The notes beneath the pieces are model-generated. The model worked only from the letters and a program-made list of their open reading frames with translations. It ran no database searches and was not told the DNA's origin. A stretch of DNA of 64,000 nt, taken from Bostrychus sinensis. Taxonomy: Eukaryota > Chordata > Actinopteri > Gobiiformes > Eleotridae. Position 1 is the stretch's first letter; every line of letters starts with the position of its first letter. Below, one piece after another: positions 35,401 to 47,400 of this stretch. The translations under genes were made by a program, and so were the position numbers. Where the stretch lies: NCBI GenBank assembly GCA_020698575.1, contig CM036245.1, forward strand, positions 1,015,837 through 1,079,836, written 5' to 3'.

Positions 35401-38400
35401 GGTGCAGAGGAGGGACAGGGAAGGTACAGAGGAGGGACAGTGATGGGTACAGAGGAGGGACAGGGATGGGTGCAGAGGAGGGACAGGGATGGGTACAGAG
35501 GAGGGACAGTGATGGTACAGAGGAGGGACAGTGAGGTACAGAGGAGGGACAGGGAAGGTACAGAGGAGGGACAGTGATGGGTACAGAGGAGGGACAGGGA
35601 AGGTACAGAGGAGGGACAGGGATGGTACAGAGGAGGGACAGTGAGGTACAGAGGAGGGACAGTGATGGGTACAGAGGAGGGACAGTGATGGTACAGAGGA
35701 GGGACAGTGATGGTACAGAGGAGGGACAGGGATGGTACAGAGGAGGGACAGTGAGGTACAGAGGAGGGACAGGGATGGTACAGAGGAGGGACAGTGATGG
35801 GTACAGAGGAGGGACAGTGATGGTACAGAGGAGGGACAGGGATGGTACAGAGGAGGGACAGTGAGGTACAGAGGAGGGACAGGGAAGGTACAGAGGAGGG
35901 ACAGTGATGGGTACAGAGGAGGGACAGGGAAGGTACAGAGGAGGGACAGTGATGGTACAGAGGAGGGACAGTGATGGGTACAGAGGAGGGACAGTGAGGG
36001 GTACAGAGGAGGGACAGTGAGGGTACAGAGGAGGGACAGTGATGGTACAGAGGAGGGACAGGGATGGTACAGAGGAGGGACAGTGAGGTACAGAGGAGGG
36101 ACAGGGATGGTACAGAGGAGGGACAGTGATGGTACAGAGGAGGGACAGGGATGGTACAGAGGAGGGACAGTGAGGTACAGAGGAGGGACAGGGATGGGTA
36201 CAGAGGAGGGACAGTGATGGTACAGAGGAGGGACAGGGATGGTACAGAGGAGGGACAGGGATGGGTACAGAGGAGGGACAGTGATGGTACAGAGGAGGGA
36301 CAGTGAGGTACAGAGGAGGGACAGGGATGGGTACAGAGGAGGGACAGTGATGGTACAGAGGAGGGACAATGATGGTACAGAGGAGGGACAGTGATGGTAC
36401 AGAGGAGGAACAGTGAGGGTACAGAGGAGGGACAGTGATGGTACAGAGGAGGAACAGTGAGGGTACAGAGGAGGAACAGTGATGGGTACAGAGGATGGAC
36501 AGTGATGGTACAGAGGAGGGACAGTGATGGTACAGAGGAGGGACAGTGATGGGTGCAGAGGAGGGACAGTGATGGGTACAGAGGAGGGACAGTGATGGTA
36601 CAGAGGAGGGACAGTGATGGGTGCAGAGGAGGGACAGTGAGGGTACAGAGGAGGAACAGTGAGGGTACAGAGGAGGGACAGGGATGGGTACAGAGGAGGG
36701 ACAGTGAGGGTGCAGAGGAGGGACAGTGATGGGTACAGAGGAGGGACAGTGATGGTGCAGAGGAGGGACAGTGATGGTACAGAGGAGGGACAGTGATGGG
36801 TACAGAGGAGGAACAGGGATGGGTACAGAGGAGGGACAGTGATGGTACAGAGGAGGGACAGTGAGGTACAGAGGAGGGACAGTGAGGGTACAGAGGAGGG
36901 ACAGTGATGGGTACAGAGGAGGGACAGTGGTGGTACAGAGGAGGGACAATGATGGTACAGAGGAGGGACAGTGATGGGTACAGAGGAGGGACAGTGATGG
37001 GTGCAGAGGAGGGACAGTGATGGGTACAGAGGAGGGACAATAATGGTACAGAGGAGGGACAGTGATGGGTACAGAGGAGGGACAGTGATGGGTGCAGAGG
37101 AGGGACAGTGATGGGTACAGAGGAGGGACAATAATGGTACAGAGGAGGGACAGTGATGGGTACAGAGGAGGAACAGGGATGGGTACAGAGAAGGGACAGT
37201 GAGGGTACAGAGGAGGGACAGTGATGGGTACAGAGGAGGAACAGGGATGGGTACAGAGGGACAGTGAGGGTACAGAGGAGGGACAGTGATGGGTACAGAG
37301 GAGGGACAGTGATGGGTACAGAGGAGGAACAGGGATGGTACAGAGGAGGGACAGTGATGGTACAGAGGAGGGACAGTGAGGGTACAGAGGAGGGACAGGG
37401 ATGGGTACAGAGGAGGGACAGTGATGGTACAGAGGAGGGACAGTGAGGGCACAGAGGAGGGACAGGGATGGGTACAGAGGAGGGACAGTGATGGGTGCAG
37501 AGGAGGGACAGTGATGGGTACAGAGGAGGGACAGTGATGGTACAGAGGAGGGACAGTGATGGGTACAGAGGAGGAACAGTGAGGGTGCAGAGGAGGGACA
37601 GTGATGGGTACAGAGGAGGGACAGTGATGGTACAGAGGAGGGACAGTGAGGGTGCAGAGGAGGGACAGTGAGGGTACAGAGGAGGGACAGTGAGGTACAG
37701 AGGAGGGACAGTGATGGGTACAGAGGAGGGACAGTGATGGTACAGAGGAGGGACAGTGATGGGTACAGAGGAGGGACAGCGATGGGTACAGAGGAGGGAC
37801 AGTGAGGGTGCAGAGGAGGGACAGTGATGGTACAGAGGAGGGACAGTGATGGTACAGAGGAGGGACAGTGAGGTACAGAGGAGGGACAGTGATGGTACAG
37901 AGGAGGGACAGTGATGGGTACAGAGGAGGGACAGTGATGGGTACAGAGGAGGGACAGTGATGGTACAGAGGAGGGACAGTGATGGTTGCAGAGGAGGGAC
38001 AGTGATGGTACAGAGGAGGGACAGTGATGGGTACAGAGGAGGGACAGTGATGGTACAGAGGAGGGACAGTGATGGGTACAGAGGAGGGACAGTGATGGGT
38101 ACAGAGGAGGGACAGTGATGGTACAGAGGAGGGACAGTGATGGTTGCAGAGGAGGGACAGTGATGGGTGCAGAGGAGGGACAGTGATGGTACAGAGGAGG
38201 GACAGTGATGGTACAGAGGAGGGACAGTGATGGGTACAGAGGAGGGACAGTGATGGTACAGAGGAGGGACAGTGATGGTACAGAGGAGGGACAGTGATGG
38301 GTACAGAGGATGGACAGTGAGGGTGCAGAGGAGGGACAGTGATGGGTACAGAGGAGGGACAGTGATGGTACAGAGGAGGGACAGTGATGGTTGCAGAGGA

Positions 38401-41400
38401 GGGACAGTGATGGTACAGAGGAGGGACAGTGATGGTACAGAGGAGGGACAGTGATGGTTGCAGAGGAGGGACAGTGATGGTACAGAGGAGGGACAGTGAT
38501 GGGTACAGAGGAGGGACAGTGATGGGTACAGAGGAGGGACAGTGATGGGTACAGAGGAGGGACAGTGATGGTACAGAGGAGGGACAGTGATGGTTGCAGA
38601 GGAGGGACAGTGATGGGTGCAGAGGAGGGACAGTGATGGTACAGAGGAGGGACAGTGAGGTACAGAGGAGGGACAGTGATGGTACAGAGGAGGGACAGTG
38701 ATGGTACAGAGGAGGGACAGTGATGGGTACAGAGGAGGGACAGTGAGGTACAGAGGAGGGACAGTGAGGTACAGAGGAGGGACAGTGATGGTGCAGAGGA
38801 GGGACAGTGAGGGTACAGAGGAGGGACAGTGAGGTACAGAGGAGGGACAGTGAGGTACAGAGGAGGGACAATGATGGTACAGAGGAGGGACAGTGATGGT
38901 ACAGAGGAGGGACAGTGATGGTACAGAGGAGGGACAGTGAGGTACAGAGGAGGGACAGTGATGGTACAGAGGAGGGACAGTGGGTATATGGTAGAAGGAT
39001 GAGGCTGGAGGCCTAGAGGAAGACCACAGATGAGGTGTAAGGGAGTAGAGACAGAGCAGAGGAAGTTAGTTTGTGTGAGAGAAGAGGATGCAGAGGAGAG
39101 GGTCAGAGGGAGCAGAGGAGGAGCAGTGATGGTACAGAGGAGGGACAGTGATGGTACAGAGGAGGGACAGTGATGGTACAGAGGAGGGACAGTGAGGTAC
39201 AGAGGAGGGACAGTGAGGTACAGAGGAGGAGCAGTGATGGGTACAGAGGAGGGACAGTGATGGTACAGAGGAGGGACAGTGAGGTACAGAGGAGGGACAG
39301 TGATGGTACAGAGGAGGAGCAGTGATGGTACAGAGGAGGGACAGTGATGGGTACAGAGGAGGGACAGTGATGGTACAGAGGAGGAGCAGTGATGGTACAG
39401 AGGAGGGACAGTGATGGTACAGAGGAGGGACAGTGATGGGTACAGAGGAGGGACAGTGATGGTACAGAGGAGGAGCAGTGCTGGAGGAGGAGTCAGGTTT
39501 GTTGCTGTGATGTGTTTTTCATCACTGCTCAGCTCTGGGGAAATCATCATAAAAAGAATAATGTAGCTGTAAATGTGTCAACGGCAACGTTACAAACACA
39601 TTTTGTTGAATTTTCAAGTTTTAGTTCATGTTTTTGAGAAAGTAATCGTGCGATTGTTGTTGTGCCACAGAGCTGATTAGTTCCTGCTGAGCTTTTAAAC
39701 TCTTAATATATGGATTTTTCAAAAAGTCAATGGGAGTCAGAGTTGTGCTTCTCAGAAATATATTTTAGATCAATACTTTGTAAGTAACAACAGAGAAGTC
39801 TTTGTTGTGAGTTGGATGTGAATTTGGCAACAAATTCTTTCCATCGTGGTTTTACAAAAATCTGAAAGTCACCCACTCAAATGTGCTTTTATTTAGTAAG
39901 GTTTTAAAGCTAAGTCTGTTGTTTAATGAGCTGTTTATTGTTGTACATTTGTTGCAAAACACACATCCTCACAATACAGGAAATGCTGTTACCACTGAAA
40001 TTTATGATTCCATTTTGAGATTTTTATTGCAGAACTTGAGTTACTTCACCTTAAAACAAAACCAAAAATGTCTTAAATTTCATGAGAACAAACCTGGAGC
40101 TAGCCTGTAAACTTTACATCAATACTTTTTACTTTTACTCTCGTCAGTACTTGTACTCAGGTAATCCAGTCACAGGGGGTCACAGGCCAGCGCACGCTTT
40201 GTGCCGGTCCCAAGCCAGCGTAACTCAGCAGAAAACCTTTGTCAGCTCTGTATCACTGCAGACCGGGGGCAGGTGAGTCACTGTGGCGACGCCCTCCTCC
40301 ACCTCTGACCTCAGTGTCGGTGACCTGTTTACACCGGGATCCTGCCGGGGGCAGATTAGACTTGAACTTGACCCACTTCTGATGCCAGCCTCTCTCTCTG
40401 GACATATTTAAGATAAGGAGAGCTGCAGGTTCTCGGGGAACTGTGGGAAACAATGCCCACTTCCTGTCAGACAGGAAGTAGGAAATGTCTGTGCTGTTTG
40501 TGTAGAGGGCAGCTCCGAGCTGACACTTTCACCGACAAACAACAAACACCAGCGACCTCAGCGCAGAAAGGTCACCACTGACCACTGCAGAGGTCCTCTC
40601 CTGCTCACCACTCACCTGCAGAGGTCCTCTCCTGCTCACCTCTCACCTGCAGAGGTCCTCTCCTGCTCACCACTCGCCTGCAGAGGTCCTCTCCTGCTCA
40701 CCACTCACCTGCAGAGGTCCTCTCCTGCTCACCACTCGCCTGCAGAGGTCCTCTCCTGCTCACCACTCACCTGCAGAGGTCCACTCCTGCTCACCACTCA
40801 CCTGCAGAGGTCCTCTCCTGCTCACCTCCTCTCCTGCTCACCTCCGCTCACCTGCAGAGGTCCTCTCCTGCTCACCACTCACCTGCAGAGGTCCTCTCCT
40901 GCTCACCTCTCACCTGCAGAGGTCCTCTCCTGCTCACCACTCACCTGCAGAGGTCCTCTCCTGCTCACCTCTCACCTGCAGAGGTCCTCTCCTGCTCACC
41001 TCTCACCTGCAGAGGTCCTCTCCTGCTCACCTCTCACCTGCAGAGGTCCTCTCCTGCTCACCTCTCACCTGCAGAGGTCCTCTCCTGCTCACCACTCACC
41101 TGCAGAGGTCCTCTCCTGCTCACCACTCACCTGCAGAGGTCCTCTCCTGCTCACCAGCAGTGCTAATTTTGTTGATGAATATATTTCGTCATAGTTTTCA
41201 TCAACATATTTTTGTGGTTGAAAACTAACTAAAAGTAATCAGTGAGGACTGAAGGTGTGTACCGCCCAGAGGTTGCGGTCAGTCATTCATTTAAATAGGC
41301 TAAACACATAACTGAATCAGTTAATAACATAAAACAGTCATCTGTGCATTAGTGAGTGAATAAATCTAAAAGGTAATGCCTTAATTTACACACAGATACA

Positions 41401-44400
41401 ATAATGCACAGCACAAAGTGATGATTAGACAGCGTGCGTGAGTCCAAATGCACAGAGCACTGGGGCACGCAGGCGGAGAGAAAAGTTTATTTTAATTTAG
41501 TCCTGGGGAGAACAAAGTGTGTGCTCTGGGCACGAGTGCGAGGTGACAAACACTGATGATGGATGTATAATTAGCTTACAGTGCACTAACATCAAGCTTT
41601 TTTAGCACAAACAAGAAGAATCAGACACAACAGATGCGGCCACAGCCAACTCCTGGCACGAGTCCGTGCACGTGGATCCATGAGAGCGACCCTCTCACCT
41701 GTCCGTCCTTACGCAGACCATGCATGAGTGCTCCACTATAGCAGGGCTAGTGCTAGTTTTAGCTCTGAAGCTGAGTGACCAGTGCTGTGTAAATACATAC
41801 TGGAGACTGGAGGCACATCCTCCCGCGCCACACACAGCGCTCCACGAGCCGAGAGATTCTTTTGTTTCCTAACCACAAAAAAAATAGTTTAGGCACTAGG
41901 CACTCACTGAAGACACCAAAAAGAACGACTCATCCCGGAGGCGGAGCCAGGCTTTGATGCTTTCAGAGCGGGTCGGGCACAGAGGAACTCATCATGGAGA
42001 CCGCTGCAGTTTGGTTTAACTCAGGTGGTTCACAGATTAATCCTAGCTCTGATCATAATCTTCACTCATTCTTAGGCCACGGTTCCCTTGGAAAGTTTGA
42101 CGGAGCACAGAGAGAGGAAAGTCATGCGTTACCTGGGAGATGATGCATTCAGGCACGCTAAGTAAAATAAATGTTTAGCTTTTTATTATGTAAGGCTTTT
42201 CATGAGCTTTTTAGACTCTAATCTAATCTAATCTAATATATTGTAAAGCTCAACAGTGTCATGATAAATAACCAACATGTCATAAAATTTCTCACAAAAT
42301 CTCTTTTTTTTTTCTTTATAAAAAAATCATTAATTTTATTGGTCAGAGAGCCAAAAGCCGGCAGCCTGGCTCACAGAAACCCTGGCACCACCTCGGCCGT
42401 GGCATCAGCCAGGGTTTATTACGATGCTGGCACCTGCAGCGCGCCTCCACCTCAGCCCTGTTCCCTCTCCCACTTCATCCCAGTGCCATTATACAAAAAA
42501 TAGATAAATATTGTTAAATAGACAAATAAATATCTGGGTAAATCTGCTGTAGATTTAGTTGACTAAAACTAGACAAACTAAAAGGAATCACATGACTAAA
42601 TCTTGACTAAAATCTAAATAGAATTTTAGACTAAAATTAAATTAAACTTTTGTTGTCAAAGTTAACACTGGTTAACTCAAAATACTTGTGTTCAGATCAT
42701 GCCACAACATTATCCATCTGTTGTTTCACACTGACTTTTTTACTTTTAGAGTTGTTTCTAAAATTATGAACCAATGAAATTATTTTATTTTTCAAGATAA
42801 TGTAATTTATTTCCTGCACAGAAAACACATTTGATTTTGTATTTACATTTGCAAACTCTTTGTACCAAACTCTGATGAAACCTTTTTGTCTGTTGTCTGT
42901 AATAATGACGTAAAAGCCAGTTATTATTCACATATTTTAGATATTATTTACAGATGCTAAATTCAACACGTCATATCACATTAGTACATTCAACCGCAAA
43001 AACAAAACTTTAAAGGAACTATAATCTGCTGTTATTTATATTTTTAAACCAGTCTTGGTCTCCTGGAGAACAACAGCTTGTTTACAGACTTTAAAAACAT
43101 GTTTGTTTTTGGATAAATAACTGAGAGCAGACTGGATGCAGAGGGCTTGTTGTTGATTGGTCAGTGCTTCCTGGAGTGGGCGGGGCTTTGTGGTGGAACC
43201 GAGCATTCTGAGGCCTCAGAAACTCAGTACCAGAGAATACAGGATTACTGAAACAGAACCCAGCTCCAGGTCTGTTCCTGATGAGGAACAGCATTAGAAC
43301 ACGGAGACAGAGGAGGAGGACGTTTGGAGAAGACAGAGACTTTAAATAAAAGTTAAACAGAACCTGAGTTCTCTCGTTACTGAATAAAACCTGGGATCCT
43401 CAGGACAAGTTTACTGTAAAACATAACAAAAACAAAACAAAAACAAAACAAAAACAAAACAAAAACAAAACAAAAACAAAACAAAAACATAACAAAAACA
43501 AAACAAAAACATAACAAAAACAAATGGAACCTTACAAATACACAAATATACAGGATCTGTAATAATGCAACATATTATAACACACCAGGACTAGACCAGG
43601 ACTAAACCAGGACTAAACCAGGACTAGACCAGGACTACAACAGGACTAGACCAGGACTAGACCAGGACTAGACCAGAGGTGCTTCTTCTCTCACAGTGTG
43701 GTCTTCAGGGAGAGGCCCTCTGTCGTCTCCTCTGGCGACCCCTGGTGGCCTGAACAACAGGACAAAGAACACTGTACATATTTTATACAGTCAGGACTGA
43801 ACCAGGTCTAAGCCCTGAGACTGGTCCTGAGGGGCCCGAGTGTAATGTCCCTGACCCTGAGGGGCCCTAGTGTAATGTCCCTGACCCTGAGGGGCCCTAG
43901 TGTAATGTCCCTGATCCTGAGGGGCCCTAGTGTAGTGTCCCTGACCCTGAGGGGCCCGAGTGTAATGTCCCTGACCCTGAGGGGCCCTAGTGTAATGTCC
44001 CTGACCCTGAGGGGCCCTCATGGTGCTCCAGGGGCCAGTACCTTACAGTAGTAGTACAGAGCAGGGATATAGATGAGCGTCAGCAGGAGAATGAGCAGCG
44101 CTCTGATGATCAGCTCAGAGTCCAAGGCTGGAACACATCACATGGAGACAGAGACATGAGGCCTTTTTAAACCATTATTATCACGGCTCTGAAGGAAAAA
44201 CCAGAAGAACTTACCTCCGAGAGAGAGATAGAGGCTGTGGCTCTGAGAGGAGAAGTTATGGGAGAAAACCTGGAGATGGTAAACGCAGGCGTAGCCTCCT
44301 TTGTGGGCGGGGCCGCCGTCAGAGAACAGGAAGTGGGCGGAGTGATTGACGGCCGGCAGGGTGCGGTTCTGAGCCGGGTCCACAGTGGGAGAGATGAGCT

Positions 44401-47400
44401 GGAAGGAGCCTCCTGGGTACTGTGGTTCAACAGAGCACCTGACACTGAAGTCTGAGCCCAGCAGCACCCGGAGCCCCTGCGGCTGGGCCTCGGAGACCCC
44501 GTCAGCAGAGGGCCCCTGCGGCTGGGCCTCGGAGACCCCGTCAGCAGAGACGCCGTCGGCACTTCCTGGTTTCACGTTTCTACGTAGAGCCGTGAGACTG
44601 GCTTTCAGCAAGTTTCAAAAGTTTTGTTTTTAAGGTCTTAGCTTTTCAAATTTTAATGCGAGTGTTTATGGAGTGAAGAAAGAGAACGGTGCAGTTTCCA
44701 TCGTTAGCTCAGGAAGTGAATGTTTGTGTCGCTGTGTCGTTCCAGTCCTGTGTCCGCTGCTGTGTAAGAACGGAGGGCTGTGTCTGCAGAAGGACCGCTG
44801 TCTCTGTCCCCCGAACTTCACCGGGAAGTTCTGTCAGATCCCGGTGTCCTCGAACGCCTCGTCTGTGAACCGCACCCAGGCCTCTCCATCGACGACCAAT
44901 GAGATCGCGAGGCCCGCTCTGCTCTCCACCAATCAGGAGCTGACCCGGTCCGAGTTCGTGCTGCCGCTGGGACCCAACCCGGAAACTGGAGGTAACACGA
45001 CAACCTACTGAGCTAACAGACCTCACCTACTGAGCTAACAGACCTCACCTACTGAGCTAACAAACCTAACCTACTGAGCTAACAAACCTAACCTACTGAG
45101 CTAACAGACCTCACCTACTGAGCTAACAGACCTCACCTACTGAGCTAACAGACCTCACCTACTGAGCTAACAGACCTCACCTACTGAGCTAACAGCTAAC
45201 AGACCTCACCTAATGAGCTAACAGCTAACAGACCTCACCTAATGACCTAACAAACCTCACCTACTGAGCTAACAGACCTAACCTACTGAGCTAACAGACC
45301 TAACCTACTGAGCTAACAGACCTCACCTACTGAGCTAACAGCTAACAGACCTCACCTAATGCGCTAACAAACCTCACCTACTGAGCTAACAGACCTCACC
45401 TACTGAGCTAACAGACCTCACCTACTGAGCTAACAAACCTAACCTACTGAGCTAAGGGGCCTGACCTGCTCTTGGTTTGCCTTGGTCTCGAACCCTAAAA
45501 GTCTCGCTCTCCGTTCACTCTGGACTCGACTTGGACTGGACTTGGTCTTGATTAGTACGGTCTGGACTACAGCACTGGTCTCTGGAGTTTAACCTGTCAG
45601 GATCAGCTGGACCCCGCTCCAGGATCCTGGTCTGGAGAACCAAGCTGGACCCCGCTCCAGGATCCTGGTCTGCAGAGCCAAACTGGACCCCTCTCCAGAT
45701 TTGCCGCCACAGAAAGGCCCTGCCCTGTGTTTTCGTTGCTCCATATTCGTTGTAACACCGGTGTTCTCCTCTTCTCTGTGTCCCGTGCAGCTCCCGGCCC
45801 TCGCCTGGTGAAGGTCAGAGTTCAACATCCTCCAGAGGCAAGCGTCAAGGTCCACCAGGTCCTCCAGGTGAGTCCAGGACCGCTGCCGTCCCGTCCGGCT
45901 CCGCCTGGTCTGGGGGACTAATGTTTGTCTCTGCTTCAGGTCCCCGGGGCCTCGGTCCGGTCTGCGGGGGCCGCCACCTCGGGGTCAGCGGGGTTTCCTG
46001 CTCCGGTCTCCAGGGGCGTCCAGGCTCAGACCATCACAGGCACCGGGACCTACTCTCAGTACTCAGGCTTCAAGTACTGCTTCAGGGAGGTCAAGGACGG
46101 ACAGGTGAGTAGTCCCGCAGGGGTCAGAGGTCACAGACGGACAGGTGAGTAGTCCCACAGAGGTCAAGGACGGACAGGTGAGTAGTCCCGCAGGGGTCAC
46201 AGACGGACAGGTGAGTAGTCCCGCAGGGGTCACAGACGGACAGGTGAGTAGTCCCACAGGGGTCAGAGGTCACAGACGGACAGGTGAGTAGTCCCACAGG
46301 GGTCAGAGGTCACAGACGGACAGGTGAGTAGTCCCGCAGGGGTCAGAGGTCACAGACGGACAGGTGAGTAGTCCCACAGAGGTCACAGACGGACAGGTGA
46401 GTAGTCCCGCAGGGGTCAGGGGTCACAGATGGACAGGTGAGTAGTCTCACGGGGGTCAGAGGTCACAGACGGACAGGTGAGTCGTCCCGCAGGGGTCAGA
46501 GGTCACAGACGGACAGGTGAGTAGTCCCGCAGGGGTCAGGGGTCACAGACTGACAGGTGAGTAGTCCCACGGGGGTCAGAGGTCACAGACTGACAGGTGA
46601 GTAGTCCCGCAGGGGTCAGAGGTCACAGACTGACAGGTGAGTAGTCCCGCAGGGGTCAGAGGTCACAGACGGACAGGTGAGTAGTCCCACGGGGGTCAGA
46701 GGTCACAGACGGACAGGTGAGTAGTCCCGCAGGGGTCAGAGGTCACAGACGGACAGGTGAGTAGTCCCGCAGGGGTCAGAGGTCACAGACGGACAGGTGA
46801 GTAGTCCCGCAGGGGTCAGAGGTCACAAACGGACAGGTGAGTAGTCCCGCAGGGGTCAGAGGTCACAAACGGACAGGTGAGTAGTCCCGCAGGGGTCAGA
46901 GGTCACAAACGGACAGGTGAGTAGTCCCACGGGGGTCAGAGGTCACAGACGGACAGACCCTGTCCGTCTGTGACCTCTGACCCCTGCGGGACTACTCACC
47001 TGAACCATAGAAATAGAACACTAGAGCGGACATGGCAAGCGCTTCGGTGGCAGTTCCGGCGGCCATCTTGTGACTGTAGGATGAGGCTAAGGCTGTAGTG
47101 TAGTGCACTCATTTTGTGAAAGATTTGGACACTCACTATTTTTCTTTTGCTGTTGATCACGTGACTCTCTCTAAAAAAAAAACTCATTCAAGCTCTGTTT
47201 GATTGAAATACAACAGTACGCAGAAGCCATACAGTCCTCTTCAAACCCCAGAGCTGTTAAGACTTTTAGGGCCAGATTTCTCAGAGGTTTGCTGCTCTCT
47301 AAATGAATAAGTCGAGCTAAAAGTGTCTCACAGGAGCTGAACGAACGCAGCGCAGATTTTGCTCCTGTGACTCAATGAATGTGTAAAACAAAATGTTCTC

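Noticed and set aside
35295..39550. Minus-strand open frames of 581, 1171 and 1393 codons (Ser/Leu/Cys/Pro-rich)
   Set aside because: They are overlapping frames over a 20-23-bp tandem repeat without stop codons. The peptide simply follows the DNA repeat, and unit lengths not divisible by three make the frames interleave.
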